Below are positions 1-9,269 of a stretch of 64,000 nt of DNA, one piece after another. Where the stretch lies: NCBI RefSeq assembly GCF_009827395.1, contig NZ_WTYX01000001.1:1369722-1433721 (forward strand), given 5' to 3'. Both the position numbers and the translations under genes were made by a program. Within the stretch, counting starts at the first letter, position 1, and each line of letters opens with the position of its first letter. The notes under the pieces were generated by a model, which saw nothing but the letters and a program-made list of their open reading frames with translations, was not told the DNA's origin and ran no database searches. The DNA comes from Pontixanthobacter aquaemixtae. Its GTDB lineage: Bacteria; Pseudomonadota; Alphaproteobacteria; Sphingomonadales; Sphingomonadaceae.

Positions 1-765
1 AAGGATGATCTGCTGGGTGCGTTGACGCTGATGGTTTGCGTTTTGCACCCCAAAGATGGCGATATCGAAGCGGGTTCGCTTGTCAGTGAAAACGGCATGA
101 AACTCGCCCGGCGTCGCGCGGCCAAGAAAGGCGTGATCAAGGCAGACGATCTGGCACGCGGCTTTGCATGGCTGCGCCCCAATGATCTGATCTGGAACTA
201 TGTCATCAACAATTATTTGCTGGGCGATGATCCGCCGGCATTCGATGTGCTATTCTGGAATGCCGATGCCACCAATCTCTCGGCAAGTCTGATGGGCGAT
301 TTCCTGACCGCGTTTGAAACGCTGGCATTCACCAAAAAGGGCGAAGTCGAAATGGTCGATCACAAGGTTGATCTGTCCAAAGTCACCAGCGATCTGTTCA
401 TTCTTGGCGGCGTGACCGACCATATTACGCCGTGGAAAGCAACTTACCGGTCAACCCAGCTGTTCGGATCGAAGGATGTTACCTATGTGCTCAGTCAATC
501 GGGTCACATGCAGGCGATCCTGAACCCTCCGGGCAATCCCAAGGCCAAATATTTCGTGCAAAAGAAGAAAGGCAAACTCCCGGCAACTGCCGATGAATGG
601 TTGCCCGGGACAGAGGAAGTCGCCGGAAGCTGGTGGCCCTATTGGGCCGAGTGGGTGCAGGCCCGCTCGGGCAAGAAGAAGGCCGCGCCGAAAAAGCTGG
701 GCAATGCCAAATACAAACCGATTGATCCGGCACCCGGCATCTATGTGACTGAAGAAGTCGCCTGA
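1..765 (+). CDS. phaC: Polyhydroxyalkanoate synthase, C-terminal part (cut by window edge)
   Basis: The reading frame is open from base 1, so the gene begins left of the window. The visible 254 residues are the C-terminal part of a class I type PHA synthase, which polymerises hydroxyacyl-CoA into storage polyester at granule surfaces. The family signature RPNDLIWNYVINNYLLG is present. The two triad residues that fall in this part are visible: Asp in GGVTDHITPW (codon 418-420) and His in SGHMQAILNPPG (codon 505-507). The nucleophile Cys lies in the missing part. A depolymerase gene follows 28 bases downstream, which fits a PHA cycle operon. The class assignment is inferred from the motifs. Confidence 0.9.
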   Translation, partial: KDDLLGALTLMVCVLHPKDGDIEAGSLVSENGMKLARRRAAKKGVIKADDLARGFAWLRPNDLIWNYVINNYLLGDDPPAFDVLFWNADATNLSASLMGDFLTAFETLAFTKKGEVEMVDHKVDLSKVTSDLFILGGVTDHITPWKATYRSTQLFGSKDVTYVLSQSGHMQAILNPPGNPKAKYFVQKKKGKLPATADEWLPGTEEVAGSWWPYWAEWVQARSGKKKAAPKKLGNAKYKPIDPAPGIYVTEEVA

Positions 766-793
766 AACATCTCAATTATTTAAGGAATTTTGC

Positions 794-1642
794 TTGAGCA
801 ATCCTATGGCCTCGGCCGAAGTATCGATTGAAAATGTCGGCGGGCGCGATCTGCGCATCGCCCGTTGGCGGCTTGATGAACCGAGCGATCATCCACCGGT
901 GTTGTTCTTCAACGGGATCGGCGCAAATATCGAAGCGGTCGCTCCGCTGGCTGAAGCGATGGATGACCGCGCATTCATCATGTTCGATATGCCCGGAACA
1001 GGCGGTTCACCCGATCCGGTCATCCCCTACACTGTGGTCACCATGGCGTGGACAGCAACACAGGTGCTCGACAAGTTTGGCCTGGAAGAAGTCGATGTGA
1101 TGGGGATCAGCTGGGGCGGCGGATTGGCGCAGCATTTTGCGATCCAGCATCCCGGCCGCACACGCCGGCTTGTCCTGATCGCGACCAGTGCAGGCATGCT
1201 GATGGTACCGGGCAACCCTGCTGCGCTGACCAAGATGGCCAATCCGCGCCGCTATGTGGACCCGGACTTCATGGCGAAGCACTTCGAAACGCTTTACGGC
1301 GGCGCCTTGGGCAATTCGGAAGGCAAAGGGGGGCATATGTCGCGTCTCACGCCGCCCAGCCCGCGCGGTTACATGTATCAGTTGCTGGCCATGATCGGCT
1401 GGACCAGCGCGCCTGTTCTTCCCTTCATGCGCAAAGAGACGCTGATCCTGATGGGTGACGATGACCAGATCGTCCCGCTCGCCAATGGCAAATTTCTCAA
1501 TTCGCTGATTCCCAACAGCGAACTGATCGTGATGGAAGGCGGCGGCCACTTGTTCCTGCTCAGCCACAAGGATCAGTGCGTCAGCGCGATCAAGGACTTC
1601 CTCAACGCACCAGACGAGGCGGAGCTTTCCGCAGCAGCATAG
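794..1642 (+). CDS. phaZ: Intracellular PHA depolymerase-like alpha/beta hydrolase
   Basis: 282-residue alpha/beta hydrolase resembling intracellular medium-chain-length PHA depolymerases, which release hydroxyalkanoic acids from storage granules. The nucleophile elbow is GISWGG with Ser106; the Asp is near residue 224 (MGDDDQIVP) and the His is at 252 (GGGHLF). There is no signal peptide, in line with an intracellular enzyme. I chose the TTG start because AAGGA lies 7 bases upstream; an ATG at 806 is the alternative. Its position right after the PHA synthase gene supports the call. A generic alpha/beta hydrolase with another substrate cannot be excluded. Confidence 0.8.
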   Translation: MSNPMASAEVSIENVGGRDLRIARWRLDEPSDHPPVLFFNGIGANIEAVAPLAEAMDDRAFIMFDMPGTGGSPDPVIPYTVVTMAWTATQVLDKFGLEEVDVMGISWGGGLAQHFAIQHPGRTRRLVLIATSAGMLMVPGNPAALTKMANPRRYVDPDFMAKHFETLYGGALGNSEGKGGHMSRLTPPSPRGYMYQLLAMIGWTSAPVLPFMRKETLILMGDDDQIVPLANGKFLNSLIPNSELIVMEGGGHLFLLSHKDQCVSAIKDFLNAPDEAELSAAA

Positions 1643-1652
1643 AAAGGCACAT

Positions 1653-2969
1653 ATGCGGCATATTGCGATCATCGGGTCCGGCCCGGCCGGCTATTACACG
1701 GCGGAAGCCGCGCAAAAGCAGTGGGGCGATGATGTCCGCGTCGATATCTTCGATATGCTGCCGGTGCCATACGGGTTGATCCGCACCGGCGTCGCGCCCG
1801 ATCACCAGTCGATCAAAGGCGTGTCGCGGCGCTACGAGAAAACCGCGCTGACCGACAATGTCCGCTTCGTTGGCAATGTGTCGGTCGGCACGGACATTTC
1901 TATTGCCGAGCTTCAGGAACTTTACGACGCCGTGGTGCTCGCCACCGGCGCGCCCAATGACCGGCAATTGGGCCTGCCCGGCGAAGATCTGGGCCATGTG
2001 TTCGGCAGCGCCAGCTTTGTCGGTTGGTATAACGGGCACCCGCAATTCGCCGATCTAAACCCCGATCTGTCCGGCAAGAATGCAGTTGTAATCGGAATGG
2101 GCAATGTCGCGCTCGACGTTGCGCGGATTCTGGCAAAGACCGAAGCCGAATTTGCCGGCAGCGATATTGTTGCGCATGCATTGGACGCGCTGAAGGCATC
2201 GGGGTTGGAGAAGATCACCATTCTCGGCCGCCGCGGACCGCACCAGATCATGATGACGCCCAAGGAACTGGGCGAACTTGGCTCGCTCGAAAGAGCATCG
2301 CCGCGCGTTACCCTGGATGACCTTCCCGAAGAGGCGGACGATGCCATTCTTGAGCCCGGCATCCGCAAATCGGTGACCCATCTGCGCAGCTTCGCCGCGA
2401 TCCCCGAAGATATGCATGCGGAAAAACCCATCGAGGTGGAATTTGATTTCTTTGCCAATCCCACCGCCATGGAGGGCGATGGTAAAGTCTCCTCCGTCAT
2501 CGTCGAGGAAACGCGGCTGGAATCGGGCAAGGCAGTGGGAACAGGCAAAGCCTATGCGGTTCCGGCGGATATCGTGGTCGCATGCATCGGCTATCGCACA
2601 TCGCCCATTCCGGACATTCCGTTTGACGAACGCGCCGGACGCTTCGCCAATGATGAAGGGCGAATATTGCCCGGCCTCTATTGCGTCGGTTGGGCGCGCC
2701 GGGGGCCATCGGGCACCATCGGCACAAACCGGCCCGACGGTTACAGCCTGATCGAGAAGATCGCGGAAGATGCCGAGAGCGGCACTCTGGGCCGCGCCGA
2801 CAAGGCCGGAAGAGAAGGCTTCGATGCGCTCGCCGCAACCCGTGACCTTGATGTGGTTACGTTCCACGACTGGAAGAAAATCGAAGAGGCCGAAACCGCC
2901 GCAGCGCGCGACGGATCACCGCGAGAGAAGTTTGTCGATATCGAAGCGATGATCAAGGCCAGCCACTAA
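1653..2969 (+). CDS. Ferredoxin/adrenodoxin-type NADP+ reductase (FprA-like)
   Basis: 438-residue FAD- and NADP-binding reductase of the adrenodoxin reductase/FprA family, which moves electrons between NADPH and ferredoxins. The N-terminal FAD motif is GSGPAG (residues 8-13), followed by the family segment PVPYGLIRTGVAPDH. A second dinucleotide motif, VIGMGNVALDVAR, binds NADP, and the C-terminal GTIGTNRPDG stretch is typical of the family. Length is normal. The ATG is 10 bases after the depolymerase stop, so the two are probably co-transcribed. The physiological ferredoxin partner is not in the window. Confidence 0.9.
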   Translation: MRHIAIIGSGPAGYYTAEAAQKQWGDDVRVDIFDMLPVPYGLIRTGVAPDHQSIKGVSRRYEKTALTDNVRFVGNVSVGTDISIAELQELYDAVVLATGAPNDRQLGLPGEDLGHVFGSASFVGWYNGHPQFADLNPDLSGKNAVVIGMGNVALDVARILAKTEAEFAGSDIVAHALDALKASGLEKITILGRRGPHQIMMTPKELGELGSLERASPRVTLDDLPEEADDAILEPGIRKSVTHLRSFAAIPEDMHAEKPIEVEFDFFANPTAMEGDGKVSSVIVEETRLESGKAVGTGKAYAVPADIVVACIGYRTSPIPDIPFDERAGRFANDEGRILPGLYCVGWARRGPSGTIGTNRPDGYSLIEKIAEDAESGTLGRADKAGREGFDALAATRDLDVVTFHDWKKIEEAETAAARDGSPREKFVDIEAMIKASH

Positions 2970-3859
2970 CTGGCCAACCATTCGCCCAGCGCTGCGTTGA
3001 TCTGATCGGGAATATCCTGCTGCACCCAATGCGATGCGTCAGGAAAGCGCCTGATCGTGAGATCCGGAACATAACTGTCCGTTGCATCGAGGCAGTGCAG
3101 ATCAAGCGCCACATCTTTTTCGCCCCACAGGATCAGCGTGGGCGTTTCAACAATACCCTCTCCCACCTCGCGCGCATCGCCAATGCGCAGCAAGGCCCGG
3201 TAATAGTTGAGCATTGCTGTTAAAGCACCCGGCTTGCTCGCAGCATCGCGATAGGGTTTCAGATCAGCGTTGGTGAACCGTTCCTTATTGACCGCAGAGT
3301 CGCGAAAAACCCCGATGATCGGCGCTGCACCGCCGCGCCCTAGAAACTTCTCCGGCAGCCGCGGCAGTTGGAAGAAGAAGATATACCAGCTTTTGCTGAA
3401 TTGCCGCCACTTGCGGATTTCGCGCTCCGCACATTTGGGATGCGGCACATTCATGATCACCAATCGTGCCAGCGGGCGCGGTTTCTTAATCGCAAAATGC
3501 CACGCAACAACAGCGCCCCAATCATGCGCGATCAAGGTGACTTCTTTCGCACCGCTCGCATCGATCAATTCGGCGACATCGGCTGTCAGCTTGCCAAGAT
3601 CGTAATTTTCATAGCCTTGCGGCCTGCTGCTATTGCCATATCCGCGCATATTGGGCGCCCAGACGCGGTAACCCATTTCTGCCAGAACCGGCATCTGGTG
3701 CCGCCAGCTATAGTGCAATTCAGGAAAGCCATGCAGGCACAGGGCAAGCCGGTCACCCTGCCCGGCCTCTGCCACTTCAAAGCGAATATCATTCGCCTCG
3801 ACCCATCGCATAGTGATCCCGCTATCGGGTGCTGGCGACCAAGTGAATTCCTGCTCCAT
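2966..3859 (-). CDS. Epoxide hydrolase-like alpha/beta hydrolase
   Basis: 297-residue alpha/beta hydrolase with an aspartate nucleophile: HGFPE at residues 43-47 (oxyanion region) and HDWGA with Asp113. This is the epoxide hydrolase / haloalkane dehalogenase pattern rather than the serine hydrolase one. A His in DASHWVQQD near the C-terminus completes the triad. The substrate is unknown. I placed the start at the ATG of MEQEFTWSP; a longer in-frame extension would run into the divergent amidohydrolase gene and is not protein-like. The 3' end overlaps the end of the FprA-like gene by 4 bases, tail to tail. Confidence 0.85.
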   Translation of the reverse strand: MEQEFTWSPAPDSGITMRWVEANDIRFEVAEAGQGDRLALCLHGFPELHYSWRHQMPVLAEMGYRVWAPNMRGYGNSSRPQGYENYDLGKLTADVAELIDASGAKEVTLIAHDWGAVVAWHFAIKKPRPLARLVIMNVPHPKCAEREIRKWRQFSKSWYIFFFQLPRLPEKFLGRGGAAPIIGVFRDSAVNKERFTNADLKPYRDAASKPGALTAMLNYYRALLRIGDAREVGEGIVETPTLILWGEKDVALDLHCLDATDSYVPDLTIRRFPDASHWVQQDIPDQINAALGEWLAS

Positions 3860-3926
3860 GCCGAAACCATAGCGCAGACCATTTGAATATGCTAAATCGG
3901 TTTCAAATAAAAATGGGAGAGAGAGC

Positions 3927-5681
3927 ATGCCCGCATTTGACCTGATTATCCGCGGTGGAACCATTGTCGATGGAACCGGAGAAGATCGATTTACCGGCGA
4001 TGTCGCAATCAAGGACGGGCTAATTGCCCAAGTCGGCGAAGTGCGCGGCGATGCGGCGGAAGAAATAGACGCGGCAGGCCATTTGGTCACACCCGGCTTT
4101 GTCGACATCCACACGCATTATGATGGCCAGGCAACCTGGGATCAGGAAATGGCCCCTTCAAGCTGGCACGGCGTCACGACGGTGGTGATGGGCAATTGCG
4201 GCGTCGGCTTTGCCCCCGCCAAACCTGACCGGCATGAATGGCTGATCAGTCTGATGGAAGGGGTGGAAGACATTCCCGGCACCGCGCTGGCCGAAGGCAT
4301 CACCTGGGATTGGGAGACGTTCCCCGAATATCTGGACGCGCTCGAAAAACTCCCGCGTACTGTCGATATCGGCACGCATGTACCGCATGGCGCGGTGCGC
4401 GCTTATGTTCTCGAAGATCGCGAGCAGCCCGGCGCTGTCCCGACAGAGGAAGACATCGCCAAGATGTCCCAGATCGTCGAGGAGGGCGTCCGCGCCGGCG
4501 CGTTGGGCTTCTCCACCAGCCGCACCGTTTTGCACAAATCGGTCGAAGGGGAACTGGTTCCGGGCACCACCGCGACCGCTGACGAGCTTGTCAAAATCGG
4601 CCGCGCGATGGGTCGCGTTGGCTATGGCGTGTTCGAAATGGCCAGCGACCTCCAGCGCGACTGGAACGAATTCGAATGGATGGGCGATCTCAGCCGCGAA
4701 ACCGGCCTGCCCGTCACTTTCGCCGCGCTCGAATCCATCGCCAAGGACATGCCGCTGAAAGAGCAGATCGCGACGATGCGCGCGCAAAACGATAATGGCG
4801 CCAATATCGTGGCGCAGATCGCTTTGCGCGGAAACGGCATCATCATGGCGTGGCAGGGGACGGTGAACCCGTTCGTCTATCGACCAAGTTGGCAGAGCAT
4901 CGCCGAATTGCCATGGGAAGAACAGAAGGCCAAGCTGCTCGATCCCGAATTCAAGAATCAGCTTTTGTCAGAGGCCAATGATTATTCCGAAGCGCCGCAA
5001 GATATCCTGCCCGTGCTTATGGTGGTCACGCAAGGCTGGGCGCTCCAATATGAAATGGACCCCGATTTCGATTACGAACCGGACGAAACCGCCAGCGTCA
5101 ATGCGCGCGCCATCGCAAAGGGCGTTGATCCGCAGGAATATGCCTATGACATGCTTTGCGATGACGATGGCAAAGGCTTCATCTATCTGCCGATTTTGAA
5201 CTATGCGGAAGGCAATCTCGATTTCCTCCATCCGCTCCAGCATGCCGATGACACGGTGAATTCGCTGTCCGATGGCGGCGCGCATTGCGGTACGATCTGC
5301 GATGCAGCAAGCCCCACATTCATGCTCGAACATTGGGTTCGCGATCGCAAACGCGGCGACCGGATCACGCTGGAAAATGCGATCAAGCGCCAATGCAGCG
5401 ATACGGCGCGGCTCTATGGGCTGGAAGATCGCGGCATCCTTGCCCCCGGCTATCTTGCCGATCTCAACATCATCGATTTTGACGCGATCAAGCTGGGCAA
5501 ACCGTGGTTGGCTTTCGATCTTCCTGCGGGCGGTAAGCGCCTGTTGCAAAAGGCCGATGGCTATGTCTGCACCATCAAAAACGGCAAAGTCACCTTCAAG
5601 GGCGGCCAATGGACCGGCGAAACGCCCGGCGGCCTTATCCGCGGTCCGCAGCACGCCGCATTGGCGGAAGCTGCCGAGTAA
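3927..5681 (+). CDS. N-acyl-D-amino-acid deacylase family amidohydrolase
   Basis: 584-residue metal-dependent amidohydrolase of the D-aminoacylase group, which hydrolyses N-acylated D-amino acids. The N-terminal beta-sandwich opens with [15 protein letters not shown]. The metal-binding HxH is in DIHTHYDG (His62, His64), and the cysteine found in D-aminoacylases is in MGNCGVG (Cys91). A C-terminal [12 protein letters not shown] segment closes the composite domain. AGGxxGAGAG-type spacing is poor, but GGGAGAGAG is replaced here by the purine-rich ATGGGAGAGAGAGC just before the ATG, a good ribosome site. It is divergent from the epoxide hydrolase-like gene. The exact acyl and amino acid specificity cannot be read from the sequence. 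Confidence 0.85.
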   Translation: MPAFDLIIRGGTIVDGTGEDRFTGDVAIKDGLIAQVGEVRGDAAEEIDAAGHLVTPGFVDIHTHYDGQATWDQEMAPSSWHGVTTVVMGNCGVGFAPAKPDRHEWLISLMEGVEDIPGTALAEGITWDWETFPEYLDALEKLPRTVDIGTHVPHGAVRAYVLEDREQPGAVPTEEDIAKMSQIVEEGVRAGALGFSTSRTVLHKSVEGELVPGTTATADELVKIGRAMGRVGYGVFEMASDLQRDWNEFEWMGDLSRETGLPVTFAALESIAKDMPLKEQIATMRAQNDNGANIVAQIALRGNGIIMAWQGTVNPFVYRPSWQSIAELPWEEQKAKLLDPEFKNQLLSEANDYSEAPQDILPVLMVVTQGWALQYEMDPDFDYEPDETASVNARAIAKGVDPQEYAYDMLCDDDGKGFIYLPILNYAEGNLDFLHPLQHADDTVNSLSDGGAHCGTICDAASPTFMLEHWVRDRKRGDRITLENAIKRQCSDTARLYGLEDRGILAPGYLADLNIIDFDAIKLGKPWLAFDLPAGGKRLLQKADGYVCTIKNGKVTFKGGQWTGETPGGLIRGPQHAALAEAAE

Positions 5682-5726
5682 ATGCGGACTTTGCGCGGAC
5701 TTGTGAGATAGCTGGTCTGCGGCACC

Positions 5727-6809
5727 TTAGGGGTGAATGACAATCCCTTGTGAGGGATCTACGTTACCGCCCATCATCGAGACAAACACTTCGCGCGCCG
5801 CGTCGATACCATTGCGGATATCCACCGCCACCGTGCCATCGACATCGCTGAGGAATTTGTGCCAGCTGACAGCCACCTGTTTGGCCGCTTCTTCCGGTCC
5901 AAGGTCTTTAAACAATGCGACGGCATGATCCGGTGCGAAGAACAGGACCGGTTCGGGCCCGGCCATTTTCTCTCCTCCGCCAAACGCTCCGCCGCGCGCC
6001 TCGATATGCGTTGCACCGACGAGGCATGAATATTTGAGATCGTCCCCAAAGTGGCTGTGGATCGCAGCGAGTAAACCCGCATTGCCTGCGAAATCGACCG
6101 AAACCGCTGGGACTTTGGCAAGCGTGGCGACATGATCATAGGCGACGACTTCGTCATACAGCCCCGTGCCCTCGACGAAGGCGACGTTGCCCGCCGAAGT
6201 CAGGCCGATACGCCTGGTGCCGGGCGAGCGATCCTTGGTAACACTGGCGAGGCCCATCGCGGTTTTGGAAGAGGCACTGGTCAAGATCACCGCCTCTGCC
6301 CCGAACCAGTTTTCGCGGCGCATGAAATTCTCGATCAGAAAACCGGTTTTGAACAGCGGGCCAAAGATCATCCGCTCCGCCTCTTTCGACGGATCATGTT
6401 CCGGATCGGCGGCAAGGCGCGAATATTGGTTGTAAATCGGGCTCATTGGTTGGCGGTGCTCGGCCAGATCGACGAAGCCATGCGCTGTGACTTTTCCCGG
6501 CATGACAGTCAGATGCGTGCCCATCGGGATATAACCATAGACGCGCTCTCCCGCAGCAAAACCATCATGGTTCGATGCCTCGACCACGGCATGGCCCCAC
6601 ATCGGCACGATGCCATCGTCTCCCGATGCCGGGAAGAAATTCCAATAGCCGAACCGGTCGCCCGCCACCGCATAGGTGACATTGTTGGCGGTGACCGCAA
6701 AGCTCTCTATCTTCAGCCGCACCGCACCTTCGGACAGTTCACCGCCAGCAACATCGACGGTCTTGGCATCGGACGGATTGTCGCGGGTCACGTAAACGGC
6801 TTGGCTCAT
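5727..6809 (-). CDS. DUF2855 family protein
   Basis: 360-residue protein matching what I know of the DUF2855 family, which has no established function. It shows features of a degenerate medium-chain dehydrogenase: a substrate-domain-like N-terminus (SFAVTANNVTYAVAGDRFGYW), then [15 protein letters not shown] where a cofactor-binding fold would sit. The start is the ATG of MSQAVYVTRD, preceded by GGAGAGAAGCC; the upstream extension is low-complexity and not credible. It stands alone, convergent with the amidohydrolase gene and 73 bases from the GST gene behind it. Confidence 0.8.
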   Translation of the reverse strand: MSQAVYVTRDNPSDAKTVDVAGGELSEGAVRLKIESFAVTANNVTYAVAGDRFGYWNFFPASGDDGIVPMWGHAVVEASNHDGFAAGERVYGYIPMGTHLTVMPGKVTAHGFVDLAEHRQPMSPIYNQYSRLAADPEHDPSKEAERMIFGPLFKTGFLIENFMRRENWFGAEAVILTSASSKTAMGLASVTKDRSPGTRRIGLTSAGNVAFVEGTGLYDEVVAYDHVATLAKVPAVSVDFAGNAGLLAAIHSHFGDDLKYSCLVGATHIEARGGAFGGGEKMAGPEPVLFFAPDHAVALFKDLGPEEAAKQVAVSWHKFLSDVDGTVAVDIRNGIDAAREVFVSMMGGNVDPSQGIVIHP

Positions 6810-6882
6810 GGCTTCTCTCCTGATCGTTTTGCAGGAGCGTAGCGATTTGAAACCGGTCTTGCGAGCGAGAATTGCGGGCGAT

Positions 6883-7518
6883 TTATGTGTCCGCCTGCTC
6901 CCCCGGCCATGCCGTAGCGGCGATCGAAGGGCGCGCGCGGCATGATGCCATCCACAGCGGCAAAACCTGCATTTGCGCCATGCCTGCCCCGCCCTCTGGC
7001 GTCGATTCAACGCCCCTTAGAATACAGTGAAGGAATATATCGGCCAGCGTGAAACCAGCCGATGTCCATGCGCCATCTTTCTGCAATTCCAGATCGAGGA
7101 AAGACAAAGTCTTGGCAATGTCGGGCAAGGCCTTGGCAATCCGCGCCTTGTCGAGATCCATCTTGGCATAGCGATGCATGATGTAGGGCATCACCAATCC
7201 GCGCTCAAACAGCGGGAAAAGATAGGAATTGCCAACCGAAATCCACCGTTCCACCACCGCCCGCTGCGCCGGATCTGCCGGTTGCAAAGCGCCGCCATTG
7301 TGCGCGTTGTCGATATAGTTGGCGATCGAATGCGTTTCGTAGAGCTCCAGCCCGTCAATCTCGACAAGCGGGACTTTGCCAAAGGGATGGCGGTTTTCGG
7401 GCGCATGGGCAGCTGTCGGAATAACCTCATGCGCGAGCCCCGCCTCCTCGCAGACGATCTGGACCACGCGGACATAGGTGGAAATGACGGGGCCGTAGAT
7501 TTTGACGGGCGCTGTCAC
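6883..7518 (-). CDS. Glutathione S-transferase family protein
   Basis: 211-residue cytosolic GST. The thioredoxin-like N-terminal domain contains GKVPLVEIDG followed by ETHSIANYID, the usual glutathione-contact region (cis-Pro in KVP and the E-S/T-H-S stretch). The all-helical C-terminal domain contains SAGFTLADIFLHC. The likely role is detoxification or conjugation. Its start overlaps the stop of the upstream membrane-protein gene by 4 bases (ATGA), so the two are translationally coupled. The class within the GST family is not determinable by eye. Confidence 0.85.
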   Translation of the reverse strand: MTAPVKIYGPVISTYVRVVQIVCEEAGLAHEVIPTAAHAPENRHPFGKVPLVEIDGLELYETHSIANYIDNAHNGGALQPADPAQRAVVERWISVGNSYLFPLFERGLVMPYIMHRYAKMDLDKARIAKALPDIAKTLSFLDLELQKDGAWTSAGFTLADIFLHCILRGVESTPEGGAGMAQMQVLPLWMASCRARPSIAATAWPGEQADT

Positions 7519-7970
7519 GATTCTTGCGGCAGTTTGAACCGGCCTTCGCTGGCGCTCGCAATTTTACGCGCGCACCGGTGCGTTACCGCAAGCCTTCCCG
7601 CTTCGGGCAAGCCCAGGCACAGCCGGATGGCGGGAACGAACAGCAATTGCACTTTCTCGGTCCGGATATCGCCCCAGGGGACGAAGAAGGGCCGCGAGAA
7701 CGGGCCCAGAAACCGGCTCACGCTGACCCTCAATCCGGTTTGGCAAATATCCAGCCGCAAGCAGCCGCGATATTGCACGCCGCCCATCCAGAGATAGCCG
7801 ATCGAACCCGATTGGAACCGCAGCGTTTCCAACGTTCTGTCGCGGGAATTGTCGGGATATCTGGATTCGATTGATGACCAACCCGAAAGCGCACCCAACA
7901 GCGCGGTAACCCCGAGCCAGATCGCTCCAAAACCAATCAGGAAAACGGGCAAAAAAAGCAGAACTTCCAT
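7515..7970 (-). CDS. Hypothetical membrane-anchored protein
   Basis: 151 residues. The first roughly 28 residues (MEVLLFLPVFLIGFGAIWLG onward) form one hydrophobic segment, so the protein is probably anchored in the inner membrane by its N-terminus. The remainder is soluble and basic, with SIGYLWMGGVQYRGCLRL and a second moderately hydrophobic stretch near residues 100-120. I do not recognise the family. It is coupled to the GST gene by a 4-base overlap and starts just downstream of dnaN, 14 bases after the dnaN stop, so the three may be one transcript. Confidence 0.6.
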   Translation of the reverse strand: MEVLLFLPVFLIGFGAIWLGVTALLGALSGWSSIESRYPDNSRDRTLETLRFQSGSIGYLWMGGVQYRGCLRLDICQTGLRVSVSRFLGPFSRPFFVPWGDIRTEKVQLLFVPAIRLCLGLPEAGRLAVTHRCARKIASASEGRFKLPQES

Positions 7971-7984
7971 GCCCGACCCGCGTG

Positions 7985-9112
7985 TTAGACGCGCATGGGC
8001 ATCAGCACATAGAGCGCCGGGCTCTTGTCATCCTTGCGGATCAGAGTTGGCGCACCCGCATCGGCGAGATGCAGTTCCACCTCGTCACTGTCGATCTGGC
8101 TGAGAATATCTTTGAGATAGTTGGCATTGAAGCCGATCTCGAACCCGTCAGAGCCATATTGCGCGGCGACTTCTTCGGTCGCGGTGCCATTGTCAGGGCT
8201 GGTCACCGACAAAATAACCTTGTCGGTTTCGAGGCCCATCTTAACCGCGCGGGTTTTCTCGGTGGCGATAGTCGCAACACGGTCAACACCGGCAAAGAAG
8301 CTGGTCGGATCGATTTTCAGCAGCTTGTCATTCCCCGTCGGAATGACGCGGGTGTAATCGGGGAATGTTCCGTCGATCAGTTTCGATGTAAGAACAACAC
8401 CGCCTTCGCCGCCCAGCGTGAAGCGGATCTTGCTGGCTGACAGGTCAATCTGGACATTCCCGTCAAGCGCTTCTTCGAGCAGCTTGCGCAATTCCGCCAC
8501 CGCTTTGCGCGGGACAATCACATCGGGCATGCCCTCCGCGCCATCCGGCTGATCGATGGTAAATCGCGCAAGACGGTGTCCGTCTGTTGCCGCTGCTTTC
8601 AGCACCGGCTTGTCTTCATCCGATACGTGGAAGAAAATGCCGTTGAGGTAGTAGCGGGTTTCCTCGGTTGAAATCGCAAAACGCGTGCGGTCGATCAACT
8701 CGGCAAGCAATTTCGCGGGCAGTTCAAAGCTTGTCGGCAAATCACCTTCGACAATCACCGGGAAGTCATCGCGTGGCAGCGTAGGCAGCGAGAAGCGACT
8801 GCGGCCTGCCTTGATCGCCATCCGGTTGTCGGCGGCTTCCAGGCTGACCTGGCTTCCCTCGGGCAGCTTGCGCGCAATATCGAACAACAGATGGGCCGAG
8901 ACGGTAATCGAGCCCGCCGTATCCACCGATGCGGCCGACATGTTCTCGATCACTTGCAGGTCAAGGTCGGTCGCCATGACTTTCACGGCCCCGCCCTCTT
9001 CGGCTTCGATCAGCACGTTCGACAGGATCGGAATGGTGTTGCGGCGTTCGACCACAGATTGCACGTGGGACAAACAGCGCAGCAGTGTAGCGCGTTCGAT
9101 TGTGGCCTTCAT
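7985..9112 (-). CDS. dnaN: DNA polymerase III beta subunit (sliding clamp)
   Basis: 375-residue beta clamp, the ring-shaped processivity factor that tethers DNA polymerase III and many repair proteins to DNA. It begins MKATIERATLLRCLSHVQSV and ends with the conserved PTLIRKDDKSPALYVLMPMRV-type tail; three repeated clamp domains fit the length. dnaA is not next to it, so the gene is away from the dnaA locus, as is common in alphaproteobacteria. A candidate promoter lies about 70 bases upstream. Confidence 0.97.
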   Translation of the reverse strand: MKATIERATLLRCLSHVQSVVERRNTIPILSNVLIEAEEGGAVKVMATDLDLQVIENMSAASVDTAGSITVSAHLLFDIARKLPEGSQVSLEAADNRMAIKAGRSRFSLPTLPRDDFPVIVEGDLPTSFELPAKLLAELIDRTRFAISTEETRYYLNGIFFHVSDEDKPVLKAAATDGHRLARFTIDQPDGAEGMPDVIVPRKAVAELRKLLEEALDGNVQIDLSASKIRFTLGGEGGVVLTSKLIDGTFPDYTRVIPTGNDKLLKIDPTSFFAGVDRVATIATEKTRAVKMGLETDKVILSVTSPDNGTATEEVAAQYGSDGFEIGFNANYLKDILSQIDSDEVELHLADAGAPTLIRKDDKSPALYVLMPMRV

Positions 9113-9180
9113 CGCGTATCAATTCCCTTTTGCGCGCGGGTGGCCGGAATCGCCAGCCTGCGCCGGTAAAGTCACAAATA

Positions 9181-9208
9181 TCCTTAGCGTTGAGCGCCTT
9201 TGGGGCAA
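9181..9208 (-). promoter_or_regulatory. Candidate dnaN promoter
   Basis: On the minus strand TTGCCC (9203-9208), a 16 base spacer and TAAGGA (9181-9186) resemble a housekeeping sigma factor promoter. It has the same layout as the candidates in front of rpsF, rpsA, purB and the atp genes. Only the motif supports it. Confidence 0.35.
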
Positions 9209-9234
9209 GGCTGCACCCTGCGATAAGGGGGATG

Positions 9235-9266
9235 TTTGGCCGATTCCTTGGGGATAAACGGCCAAA
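9235..9266 (-). terminator. Hairpin just after fabG
   Basis: Perfect 8 bp inverted repeat CGGCCAAA / TTTGGCCG (arms 9235-9242 and 9259-9266) starting 3 bases after the fabG stop codon. There is no clear T-run, so it may be a weak terminator or an mRNA 3' stabiliser rather than a classical intrinsic terminator. Confidence 0.4.
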
Positions 9267-9269
9267 TCA

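Noticed and set aside
3860-4114. An 85-codon N-terminal extension of the epoxide hydrolase-like gene
   Set aside because: It overlaps the start of the divergent amidohydrolase gene, is low-complexity, and the ATG at 3859 begins a family-like N-terminus.
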